A stretch of DNA of 64,000 bases from an uncultured Opitutia bacterium (lineage in GTDB: Bacteria > Verrucomicrobiota > Verrucomicrobiia > Opitutales > Opitutaceae), in NCBI GenBank assembly GCA_903840415.1, contig CAIMFY010000091.1, positions 1 to 64,000 on the forward strand. The letters run 5' to 3'. A program made the position numbers and the translations under genes. Shown here one piece after another: positions 58,401 through 64,000 of this stretch (the first letter of the stretch is position 1; each line of letters begins with the position of its first letter). The notes under the pieces are model-generated. The model was not told the origin of the DNA. It did not search any database and was given only the letters and a program-made list of their open reading frames with translations.

Positions 58401-58619
58401 TTCCGCTTCGACATCCTTAACCTCGGCAACCTCATCAATAGCCACTGGGGTCGCTTCAACCAGATTGGTTTCCCTTATAATTACTTCGTAAATTCCGCGA
58501 CGTATGATGCCGTCGCGAACCAATACGTTTACAATTATACCGGCACACCCCGCGGCCAGCTCCTCGACAATACGCTCACTCGCTGGCAAATGCAGGCCAC
58601 CGTGCGCATCAAGTTCTAA
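55452..58619 (+). CDS. Oar-type TonB-dependent receptor with carboxypeptidase-regulatory domain
   Basis: 1055 residues. Signal peptide YLLSCLLAVSSVLAPTVLGQ, then a CarboxypepD_reg/SusC-like beta-sandwich (about 30-115: ISGTVLDASGKPLVGALVTA, SGRYNLPGLRVGG), a plug domain (NGRYNSIQIDGVRSNDVF, TRSGFTGASINAVTKSG), and a long beta-barrel ending RIKF with a terminal Phe. The plug is of the Oar kind found in Myxococcus and Verrucomicrobia. Such receptors import or export large ligands such as glycans or peptides. Substrate unknown. No SusD-like lipoprotein gene follows. Codon use is somewhat more AAG/ACC-rich than the neighbours, consistent with high expression. A strong terminator follows. Confidence 0.9.
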   Translation: MKKTAIKYLLSCLLAVSSVLAPTVLGQGVASSTISGTVLDASGKPLVGALVTAVHGPTNSSVTTLTNASGRYNLPGLRVGGPYIVSATANGVKTKELTDVNLELSQVYTADLAVEGAGEVVKMQAFIATAGADALFDSYVTGSGTDLGQRRIDATPTISRALTDFARLDPRVTITDKTNGELSVSGQNGRYNSIQIDGVRSNDVFGLTSNGLPSQGNPISMDTIEAFNVEVSPYDITRSGFTGASINAVTKSGTNEFHGSLQYIWTNQNMRAKNEDPTNVNYGLRERFSEKTMAATLGGPIIKDKLFFFGSYEKYTRTDPVPTPGFQPSDAAVAQILSAFKAYNYDPGVLTNSGNQEKKDNKILAKLDWNISDAQRLSVRYNRTVGEQPIFQDFTTSNAISFSNHWYVNHQKDTNYVATLYSNWSPNFKTETKAAFSIYQTDRTPNGTIFPQVIIGSVPNAAGTGTGSVFIGTENSTQLNHLKVNNNNYTFTGTYLLNDHTITFGADYETNHFWNAFAQGIDGAYGTSTSATGFAYSALSATGISGIATNYSYSYSPTGGSLAADWGYQNPALFVQDQWHFNSRLTITAGLRLDMFSSDKPGYNAALSNYAWPTAGGRTINNSNSFDGQKLVAPRVSFNYAIDSDRKTQLRGGIGVFQGKGPGVWISNNFSNNGALIAQSTKATLATSGITNITFSADPTKQYSSTAAPTYAVNMMDDNFKLPSAMKMNLAVDRKLPWGGLVATLGYDETKTLENYYYQDLNLLPVGTLPDGRVRYSGRVNPGYTNVFLMKDTKKGDAYNFTTEIKKPWKNHWFGTFSYTYGSATDVSPVTSSTAGSNYGARMAFNPNDDQLGISNYQVKHRFVVNASRELTFFKNYRTTASLFYEARSGRPYSYVFSSDVNADTANQSNDLFYVPNGPSDPKVRFTTQAQSDAFFAWLSGMSDLKGYAGSVVPRNSATSKWIHQLDFNLSQEIPIWGNTKGEFRFDILNLGNLINSHWGRFNQIGFPYNYFVNSATYDAVANQYVYNYTGTPRGQLLDNTLTRWQMQATVRIKF

Positions 58620-58647
58620 TCGAGCCGAACTAGCGCTTCACTCCTCA

Positions 58648-58679
58648 GGCGGCCGCGAAACTCGCGGCCGCCTTTTTTT
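58648..58679 (+). terminator. Strong intrinsic terminator of the TonB receptor gene
   Basis: GGCGGCCGCG and CGCGGCCGCC form a perfect 10-bp stem around AAACT, followed by seven T residues. It is 28 bases after the receptor stop codon. Confidence 0.93.
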
Positions 58680-58761
58680 GTGCCGGTCACCGACAAAGTT
58701 TCCGATCACTCACGCCTTCGCAGGAGAAATATCGCTACCGCTCTGAATCTCGCACCTGCGG

Positions 58762-59916
58762 TCACCGCGCCGTCGCCGGTGAGGGAGCGTTACTCGCAAT
58801 CGGAGGTTTGGGCCGCAGCGAATCTAGCGTGGTGACATAATCGCGCACGCCGGCGGCCAGCGCCTCGGCGATTTGCTGGCGGAAAGCCGGCATGGCGACC
58901 CGACGGGCGTCATCCTCGTTCGTGAGGATGGCAGGTTCGACGAGCACACCGGGACACTTGAGTGTTTTCAGCACCGCCCAATGCGCGATTTTCTTTCCGC
59001 GATCCTCGGTCTTGAGCGTGTGCAGAATCTGCCGGTGCAGCGCACCGGCGAGGGTCGCGCTCCAATGATCGAAGCGGTTGACGGGTTGATCGTTCAACTC
59101 CAGCGCGGTGTCGTCGTGCGATAGCTGGCCCCACCAGTCGGTCGCGTGCTGGGCCCGCGGTGCATAGGTGAAAACCTCGGTGCCACGGGTGTCTTTAGTG
59201 GCGGCGTTGAAGTGGATGCTGATAAACAGATCGGCGTGCGCGCGGTTCGCGAAGTCTGGCCGCAGTGCGAGGTCGAGGGCTTTGTTGCCAGAGAGCGCGG
59301 TATCACTCTCGCGCGTCAATACGACCTTGTAGCCCACGGTCTCGAGGAGTGTTTTCAGGCGCAACGCCACATCGAGCGTCAGGATTTTCTCCTTCAGGCC
59401 AAATGCCTTGTTTTCTGCGCCCGGATCTTCGCCGCCGTGACCCGGATCGAGGACGATGATTTTGGGCGCGGGCAGCAGCGTGCTGGTGAGGCCGGGGTGC
59501 AGTAACGGCGCGAGCGTGCGCTCGGCGTCGGTGCGGCTAATGAAGAGGTGACCGTCGCGCTGGAACACTTTTTCGCCGAGAAAAATTCGCAGCCCGTTGA
59601 CGCCAGCCTCGCGGCTGTCGGCAGTGAGTTCGGCCCGGTTGGCCGGGTTCGATTTGTCGATGAGCTTGAGCGTGCGCAGTGGATCGGTCCACGTGCCCTT
59701 GCAGCCCAGCCAGAGGGCCAGATCGGTAGCAGTCACGAAATCCACCCCGCCGAGGCGCAGGCCGGTCGGCAGTGCCGGCGTGACGAACGGTCGCGCCGGT
59801 GGCGCACGAACCGTCGTAGGTGCGGTCGGTGGCCCCGCTGGTGCGGCTCGCAAACCGGAGCCACCCAGCAGCGTGAGCGTGCCCAGTGCGACGAGACGTG
59901 AAGCCGCCGACAGCAT
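58762..59916 (-). CDS. N-acetylmuramoyl-L-alanine amidase (Amidase_3)
   Basis: 384 residues. Signal peptide (LVALGTLTLLGGSGLRA), a Pro-rich stretch, a small beta domain about 50-145, and the zinc amidase from about 150: VLDPGHGGEDPGAENK (His), EKILTLDVALRLK (Glu), LFISIHFNAATKD (His) and CPGVLVEPAILTNEDD (catalytic Glu). It cleaves the amide between MurNAc and the peptide stem, as AmiC does in cell separation. The start is 12 bases after the infC stop codon, so the two are co-transcribed. Confidence 0.93.
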   Translation of the reverse strand: MLSAASRLVALGTLTLLGGSGLRAAPAGPPTAPTTVRAPPARPFVTPALPTGLRLGGVDFVTATDLALWLGCKGTWTDPLRTLKLIDKSNPANRAELTADSREAGVNGLRIFLGEKVFQRDGHLFISRTDAERTLAPLLHPGLTSTLLPAPKIIVLDPGHGGEDPGAENKAFGLKEKILTLDVALRLKTLLETVGYKVVLTRESDTALSGNKALDLALRPDFANRAHADLFISIHFNAATKDTRGTEVFTYAPRAQHATDWWGQLSHDDTALELNDQPVNRFDHWSATLAGALHRQILHTLKTEDRGKKIAHWAVLKTLKCPGVLVEPAILTNEDDARRVAMPAFRQQIAEALAAGVRDYVTTLDSLRPKPPIASNAPSPATAR

Positions 59917-59928
59917 GGCGGCAGCAGC

Positions 59929-60591
59929 TTACTCGCTGTCGTCCGAGTCGGATCCGCCCGAGTCGTCGTGTTCCGGCTCCGCGTCGTCGAGGTGAATGAA
60001 TTTCGGCTTGCGCTTGTTCACCGGCAGCGGCGTGAGCATGACGTGAATGTTACGACCGATCAGTTTCGGATCGGCGTCGGGGTGGCCCATGCCGGCGAGG
60101 TCGGCGACCGCGCGTTTCATCAAGTCGAAGCCGAGCTCGGTATGCGCCATTTCGCGACCACGGAACTTGAGGCGAAGCTTCACTTTGTTGCCGTGGTTGA
60201 GAAAACCCTCGGCGTGACGGAGCTTCGTCTCGAAATCGTGCGGCGCGATACGCGCGGTGAACTCGATTTCCTTGATCTTGCTCGCGGTGGTCTTCGCGTG
60301 GGAGTGCTTCTTCTGCTCCTCGTAAACCCACTTGCCGAAGTCGACGATCTTGCAGACCGGCGGGACGGCGTTGGGCGCGAACTCAACGAGATCAAGGCCG
60401 TTATCGAGCGCGAGATTGATGGCTTTAGGCGTGTCCATAATCCCGAGTTGCTTACCTTCGGGGGAAATCACGCGGACCTGCGGAACCTTGATGCGGTGGT
60501 TGCGGCGGATGGCCGCGAACGGATCGACATTGCGTCGCTGGTAAGAGCCGGGGCGGTTGCCGCCACCGGGAGAAGGAAACGAAGTAGCCAT
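59929..60591 (-). CDS. infC: Translation initiation factor IF-3
   Basis: 220 residues from the ATG at 60591; a TTG just upstream in frame is less likely. Conserved blocks: AIRRNHRIKVPQVRVISPEG and DNGLDLVEFAPNAVPPVCKI, then KIKEIEFTARIAPHDFETKL and KVKLRLKFRGREMAHTELGF. IF-3 is about 180 residues in E. coli; here the N-terminus has 25 extra Gly/Arg/Pro-rich residues and the C-terminus ends in an acidic Ser/Asp tail (HDDSGGSDSDDSE). Instead of the usual rpmI-rplT the next gene is a cell-wall amidase. An inverted repeat in the leader is listed separately. Confidence 0.95.
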   Translation of the reverse strand: MATSFPSPGGGNRPGSYQRRNVDPFAAIRRNHRIKVPQVRVISPEGKQLGIMDTPKAINLALDNGLDLVEFAPNAVPPVCKIVDFGKWVYEEQKKHSHAKTTASKIKEIEFTARIAPHDFETKLRHAEGFLNHGNKVKLRLKFRGREMAHTELGFDLMKRAVADLAGMGHPDADPKLIGRNIHVMLTPLPVNKRKPKFIHLDDAEPEHDDSGGSDSDDSE

Positions 60592-60653
60592 CAATAAGAG
60601 GTTGCGGTGCGGTGCGGTAGTTTAGGTCGGCGAGGCTTTTCACCGGGAAACGC

Positions 60654-60679
60654 CCTCGGAGCAAGGGTTATTTCCGAGG
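60654..60679 (-). other. Stem-loop between the IscA-type gene and infC
   Basis: CCTCGGA and TCCGAGG pair as a 7-bp stem around 12 bases. No T-run follows. It lies 20 bases past the IscA-type stop codon and about 60 before infC, where it could attenuate read-through or take part in the autogenous control known for infC leaders. Confidence 0.35.
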
Positions 60680-60698
60680 AGAAAACGCCCCTGGCCCG

Positions 60699-61103
60699 TC
60701 ACACACTGAAACTCTCGCCGCACGAACAGCTCGCCTTGGCGTTTGGGTTGCTGAACTTGAAACCGCCTGCGACCATCGCATCCGAATAGTCGAGGTGCGT
60801 GCCCTTGAGGTAGAGCGCGCTCTTGCTGTCCACGACGACCTGAGCGCCGCCCGTGCGCACCAAGATGTCACCCCGCTTCGGTTCCGGCACGAATTTCATC
60901 TTGTAACTGAGTCCGTTGCACCCGCCGCCCGAAATGGCCAGCCGCAGGTAGTCGCCCTGTTTTTCGCGCGCGATCAGCTTGGCGACCTTGGCGGCAGCGG
61001 CGCCAGTGAGGCGCACGAGGTTCTCGTTCCCCTCGCGCACACCCTCGGGAAGAGGCAGAGCGGACGCGGTCGGTGGAGCGGTGATGGTCGCAGAGTCGGA
61101 CAT
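60699..61103 (-). CDS. IscA/ErpA-type iron-sulfur carrier
   Basis: 134 residues from the ATG at 61103. The A-type carrier motif is complete: Cys in ISGGGCNGLSYKMKF and CysxCys in KASCSCGESFSV. The first 30 residues (Ala/Pro-rich) are an extension not seen in E. coli ErpA. It carries [2Fe-2S] or [4Fe-4S] clusters to apo-enzymes. There is a 108-base gap before infC. Confidence 0.92.
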   Translation of the reverse strand: MSDSATITAPPTASALPLPEGVREGNENLVRLTGAAAAKVAKLIAREKQGDYLRLAISGGGCNGLSYKMKFVPEPKRGDILVRTGGAQVVVDSKSALYLKGTHLDYSDAMVAGGFKFSNPNAKASCSCGESFSV

Positions 61104-61114
61104 GGAGAGTTCCA

Positions 61115-62038
61115 CTATCGCGCAGCACGAAACTTTATCAAGCGGCGCGCCACCGTTACCGCGTTCGCGAAACTCGTCGCACTCGCGACGCCCTTCCCCG
61201 CGATACTAAACGCCGTGCCGTGATCCGGGCTCGTTCGCACATGCGGCAGCCCGAGTGTGACGTTCACCGCCGTGTCGAAATCGATCACCTTCAGCGGCGC
61301 GAGGCCCTGATCGTGGTAGAGCGCAATCACGACGTCGAACTCGTCGCGCAGCGCGCGTGCAAACAGCGTGTCGCCCGGCTCGCAGAGCGAGAGCCCGGGA
61401 AATTCGGCGCGGATGTGGCCGAGCGCGGGATTCAGGAAATCTTTTTCCTCGGAACCCAGCAACCCGCCCTCGCCGGCGTGCGGGTTGAGCCCGCACACCC
61501 CGATCCGCGGGTTGGCAATGCCATCGGCTCGCGCGAGTGAGTCAGCCGCTGCAACTGAGCGGTGCAGCAAGTGCGGCCCGAGCAAGCGCGAGACTTCGTG
61601 CAGCGGCACGTGCCACGTCGCGAGCACCACGCGCAATTTTCCGCCGCAAAACGCCATCACCGGCTCGCCGCCCCAGCGCGCCGCGAAAAATTCGGTCTGA
61701 CCAGGAAACGGATAACCAATTTTCGCCAACTCTGCTTTGCTCACTGGCCCGGTGACAACGCCTGAAAATTCGCCAAGCTTCGCTCCCGCCGCCGCCCGCT
61801 CCATCGCCGCCCACGCCACCAGCGCGCCCTCGCCGGTTGGCTCGCCCGGTGTTACGAAAAAACCTTCCAGCCCGACCGCGATTTTCTCCGCCGCCGTGTC
61901 GAGTGCCGCAAGCCAGTGCGCCGGCCCGATCACGGCCACCTCACTCGCCTTACCCGCGTGCATTGCGAGCCACGCTGCGATCACTTCCGGCCCGACACCG
62001 GCCGGATCGCCGCACGTAATGGCGAGTTTAGCTGACAT
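61115..62038 (-). CDS. pdxA: 4-hydroxythreonine-4-phosphate dehydrogenase PdxA
   Basis: 307 residues from the ATG at 62038, which is the usual PdxA beginning (MSAKLAITCGDPAGVGPEVI). Further blocks are VVTGPVSKAELAKIGYPFPG, the metal-binding His of ATWHVPLHEVSRLLG, GLNPHAGEGGLLGSEE and the YHDQGLAPLKV/SPDHGTAF pair. It oxidises 4-phospho-hydroxythreonine in pyridoxal phosphate synthesis. Its first bases overlap the end of lpxA by 11. Confidence 0.96.
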   Translation of the reverse strand: MSAKLAITCGDPAGVGPEVIAAWLAMHAGKASEVAVIGPAHWLAALDTAAEKIAVGLEGFFVTPGEPTGEGALVAWAAMERAAAGAKLGEFSGVVTGPVSKAELAKIGYPFPGQTEFFAARWGGEPVMAFCGGKLRVVLATWHVPLHEVSRLLGPHLLHRSVAAADSLARADGIANPRIGVCGLNPHAGEGGLLGSEEKDFLNPALGHIRAEFPGLSLCEPGDTLFARALRDEFDVVIALYHDQGLAPLKVIDFDTAVNVTLGLPHVRTSPDHGTAFSIAGKGVASATSFANAVTVARRLIKFRAAR

Positions 62039-62795
62039 CGTCAGCGGGACTCTCAGCTGCGCGGCGGGCGCGGGCGAAGCTGCGCTTGCCCTCGGCGAAA
62101 AACGCGAGGAAACGGCGCGCTTCCGTCGACGAAAACTTTCCGCCAGCAAGCGCCGCGGCCGCAACGCCGCGGATGTTGCCCGGCGTGAAATACACTTCTT
62201 GAAACGCCGCCTTCAGCTCCGCCATCGCCGTGCGCGGGACCGCGCGCCGGCGGAGGCCCACGACGTTGAACCCGATCACCTCGTCGCGCTCGGCGACCAT
62301 CATGAAATGAGGCACATCCCGCGTGATCGAGGCGTGGCCCGCCACCATGACGCTTTCGCCGATGCGGCAGAACTGGTGCACTGCCGCGCCGCCGCCGAGA
62401 AAAGTGTGGTCGCCCACGCTCACATGGCCAGCGAGCAGCGCCGCGTTCGCGAAGACGACGTTGCTGCCAATCTCGCAGTCGTGCGCCGCGTGGCTCGCCG
62501 CCATGAAAAAACAATTCTCACCCACCGTCGTGAACTTACCCGCGCTAATCGAGCGGTTGATCGTCACGTGCTCGCGGATGACGGTCCCCGCACCGATGCG
62601 CACGCCGGTCGCGAGCGCGCGGTCGAATTTCAAATATTGCGGATCACCGCCGAGCACCGCGAACGGATGCACCACCACACGATCGCCCAGCACGCAGTGT
62701 TTCGTGACGACCGCGTAGGCCATGATATCGCAATCGGCGCCAAGTTGCGCACCGGGCTCGACGATCGCAGTCGGGTGAATCCTGGTCGCACTCAC
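62028..62795 (-). CDS. lpxA: Acyl-ACP--UDP-GlcNAc O-acyltransferase LpxA
   Basis: 255 residues from a GTG at 62795 that overlaps the stop of the small upstream gene (GTGA). Left-handed beta-helix hexapeptide repeats run through residues 1-190 (IHPTAIVEPGAQLGADCDIM, RIGAGTVIREHVTINRSISA). The catalytic-type His is in MAASHAAHDCEIG. The C-terminal helix bundle (MAELKAAFQEVYFTPGNIRG) is normal. First step of lipid A biosynthesis, so the cell has a lipopolysaccharide-type outer membrane. Confidence 0.95.
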   Translation of the reverse strand: MSATRIHPTAIVEPGAQLGADCDIMAYAVVTKHCVLGDRVVVHPFAVLGGDPQYLKFDRALATGVRIGAGTVIREHVTINRSISAGKFTTVGENCFFMAASHAAHDCEIGSNVVFANAALLAGHVSVGDHTFLGGGAAVHQFCRIGESVMVAGHASITRDVPHFMMVAERDEVIGFNVVGLRRRAVPRTAMAELKAAFQEVYFTPGNIRGVAAAALAGGKFSSTEARRFLAFFAEGKRSFARARRAAESPADDVS

Positions 62796-62923
62796 GAACG
62801 CGGGTTCAGCTCAGCGCGATCATTCATTCGCTTCAGTTCCTTGTAGCACCGATACGCCCAGTATTGGGCGGCGTAGGCGCAACAGAGGATGAAGAAGCCG
62901 AAGATGCCGGTGGTGATGTTCAT
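62792..62923 (-). CDS. 43-residue single-span membrane peptide upstream of lpxA
   Basis: An ATG at 62923 opens MNITTGIFGFFILCCAYAAQ, continuing with YWAYRCYKELKRMNDRAELN and three residues. The hydrophobic segment IFGFFILCCAYAAQYWAY spans a membrane once, followed by a basic tail, the positive-inside side. The stop TGA overlaps the lpxA GTG start by four bases, which strongly supports translation. The gene upstream ends 16 bases before this ATG. Too short for standard length cut-offs. Function unknown. Confidence 0.72.
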   Translation of the reverse strand: MNITTGIFGFFILCCAYAAQYWAYRCYKELKRMNDRAELNPRS

Positions 62924-62939
62924 TATTGGGGTGAGGTAA

Positions 62940-63572
62940 TCATGGTTTCGCGCGCCGCGCCGCGCCGGGCCGCTCGGTCAGCAAATCGAGCTGCGTATCC
63001 TTCAGCAGATCGTAGTTTTTCAGGAGGCGCATGACCTGAAGGGTGTCACTCTTCGAGTAGTTCTGGTTGGGCTCAATCTTGTCGAGGATATCGAGCAGCA
63101 TGGCGCGAAACGAAATGATCGCGTCCACTCCGCGGGCTTTCAGCAACTCAACGCTCTGCGACCGAAACGGCTCCGCCGTCGGGAGGCTCGGCAACACCAG
63201 AATCTTCGTGAGCGTGCCGCCCGGATCGTCGGGCGTGTCGGCCGGAAAGAGGCGCGCCGCCTCCTTCAGCACGCTCTGCTGGAGAAAGCTGAAAATATCC
63301 GGGCTGCTCTTCAGCATATTCGGAGTAAACGCCATCGTGTGCCAGCCCTTCACCGCGATGACAGCCTTGTGCACGAACGAGAGTTCGTTCGAGAAAAGGA
63401 AAAAGTCCGGCTTGCGCGCACCGCGCTCCCACGCGGGGTTGAAGACCACCAGATCGATCTCCTCCTCGCCGGTCTTGCGCCGGGCGGACACCTGATACTT
63501 GCGGGCCTGGCGGACCAGAAATCCGTTTTGCTCGAAATACTCGCGGACAATGCCTTCGTCGATCGCAGACAT
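62940..63572 (-). CDS. Uncharacterised protein with nuclease-like core
   Basis: 210 residues, cytoplasmic. I do not recognise a named family. The stretch GIVREYFEQNGFLVRQARKY, then EEEIDLVVFNP and, after about 20 residues, KAVIAVKGWHTM is arranged like a PD-(D/E)xK restriction-endonuclease fold (Glu, Asp, then VK). The C-terminal half is helical (SFLQQSVLKEAARLF, LDKIEPNQNYSKSDTLQVM). It lies in a housekeeping operon, between aroB and the small gene before lpxA, which argues against a mobile nuclease. A conserved hypothetical of the PVC group is the safest call. Confidence 0.65.
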   Translation of the reverse strand: MSAIDEGIVREYFEQNGFLVRQARKYQVSARRKTGEEEIDLVVFNPAWERGARKPDFFLFSNELSFVHKAVIAVKGWHTMAFTPNMLKSSPDIFSFLQQSVLKEAARLFPADTPDDPGGTLTKILVLPSLPTAEPFRSQSVELLKARGVDAIISFRAMLLDILDKIEPNQNYSKSDTLQVMRLLKNYDLLKDTQLDLLTERPGAARRAKP

Positions 63573-63586
63573 GACAGAAGGGATTA

Positions 63587-63649
63587 ACCACGAAACCCAC
63601 GAAGCACACGAAAAATTTCCGACCGTCTCAGTCCGCTCCTTTTCGTGGT
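63587..63649. repeat. CACGAA micro-repeat with an inverted copy
   Basis: ACCACGAAACCCACGAAGCA followed by CACGAAAA holds three CACGAA units spaced 9-10 bases. TTTTCGTGGT at 63640-63649 is their inverse, giving a long hairpin potential across the aroB/unknown-gene boundary. I recall similar CACGAA-rich segments as dispersed intergenic micro-repeats in several bacterial phyla. Confidence 0.5.
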
Positions 63650-63656
63650 GACTATT

Positions 63657-64000
63657 TCAGGTCGCACCCACCGAGCGGAAGCACGCCTCGGCCAGCGCCG
63701 GAGTCACATAATCATTCGTCGCCGCCTCGCCGATTTTTTTCAACACGACGAAACGCGGCAGCCCGGCGCGGACTTTTTTGTCCCGCGCCATCGCGGCCAT
63801 TAGCGCCGCCAGCGGCAACGGCGCCCGCAGCCGAGTCGGCAACGCGTGGGCTGCCAACATCGCGGCGATGCGCGACTCGTCCGCTGCAGTGACAAACCCC
63901 AATTCGCGCGAAAGCCGGGCCGCGGCAACCAGTCCGATCGCAACGGCTTCGCCGTGCAAATATTCGCCGTAACCCGCAGCGTTTTCGATCGCGTGACCGA
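63657..64000 (-). CDS. aroB: 3-dehydroquinate synthase AroB, 3' part
   Basis: The window holds the C-terminal 113 residues; the start lies beyond 64000. The frame reads [20 protein letters not shown], the zinc- and NAD-site segment of AroB, then [16 protein letters not shown] and [20 protein letters not shown], with the typical [20 protein letters not shown] near the end. It closes the ring to 3-dehydroquinate in the shikimate pathway. An 84-base gap containing the CACGAA repeat follows before the unknown gene. Confidence 0.95.
   Translation of the reverse strand, partial: GHAIENAAGYGEYLHGEAVAIGLVAAARLSRELGFVTAADESRIAAMLAAHALPTRLRAPLPLAALMAAMARDKKVRAGLPRFVVLKKIGEAATNDYVTPALAEACFRSVGAT

Noticed and set aside
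56886-58589. 567-codon frame opposite the Oar-type TonB receptor
   Set aside because: Antisense of the beta-barrel; Val/Ile/Arg-rich with no recognisable feature.

Overview
The window is a 64 kb piece of a GC-rich bacterial chromosome with dense coding on both strands. It has no tRNA, rRNA, CRISPR array, phage module or intact insertion sequence that I can see. The gene content points to the PVC group, most likely Verrucomicrobia and perhaps an Opitutaceae-like organism. Evidence for this is a Chlamydia-like ribonucleotide reductase pair, secreted plant-polysaccharide glycosidases (GH28, GH127, GH63-like), an Oar-type TonB receptor, many ECF sigma factors and Gram-negative envelope genes (lpxA, BtuB, MBOAT). 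The taxonomic placement is inference from protein character, not from a marker tree.

Layout. 1-600: an aldo/keto reductase remnant, a perfect 18-bp palindrome, and the first codons of a gene leaving the window. 0.8-5.3 kb: a CxxCxxCC-domain protein, a secreted GH28 enzyme, a membrane-anchored TAXI-type binding protein and a Dam-family methylase. 5.4-10.5 kb: nrdB-nrdA with a candidate tandem NrdR operator; the R2 subunit lacks the radical tyrosine. 10.5-20.7 kb: a TMTC-like TPR membrane protein, a bile-acid-symporter-family permease, a secreted M3 peptidase, a lone receiver, an ECF sigma factor fused to a membrane domain, and an MBOAT/SGNH O-acetylation pair. 20.7-27.3 kb: a GH63-like glycosidase, a DTW-domain enzyme, a collapsed phosphofructokinase pseudogene, an ArsR/SRPBCC operon, two proteins of unknown role and an acyltransferase. 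27.3-33.5 kb: a vitamin B12 block, with methionine synthase split into two genes, diverging from btuB, which has a cobalamin riboswitch. 33.5-45.3 kb: a DUF885 peptidase, GH127, ECF sigma/anti-sigma, two tail-to-tail kelch paralogues, cardiolipin synthase, an EEP-family phosphatase and RecQ. 45.4-55.1 kb: a membrane fusion protein with an Mrr-like end, a YcaQ glycosylase, and a signalling island. The island holds one histidine kinase, one hybrid kinase, three lone receivers, a CHASE3-PAS protein without a kinase domain, a transglutaminase-like protein and an RpoE-like sigma factor. 55.4-58.7 kb: a large Oar-type TonB receptor closed by a strong terminator. 58.7-64 kb: a minus-strand housekeeping run aroB, unknown, 43-aa membrane peptide, lpxA, pdxA, IscA/ErpA-type, infC, amidase.

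Functional themes. B12 uptake (btuB under riboswitch control) sits beside the B12-dependent enzyme that needs it. The glycosidases and TonB receptors fit a polysaccharide-degrading lifestyle. Signalling is heavy: three ECF sigma factors and four lone receiver proteins in 64 kb. The best leads are the tyrosine-less R2, the phosphofructokinase collapse, the membrane-fused sigma factor, the BamE-like/thioredoxin-like/Mrr-like fusion, the kinase-poor signalling island, and short dispersed repeats that have entered coding frames in nrdA and the ycaQ-like gene.
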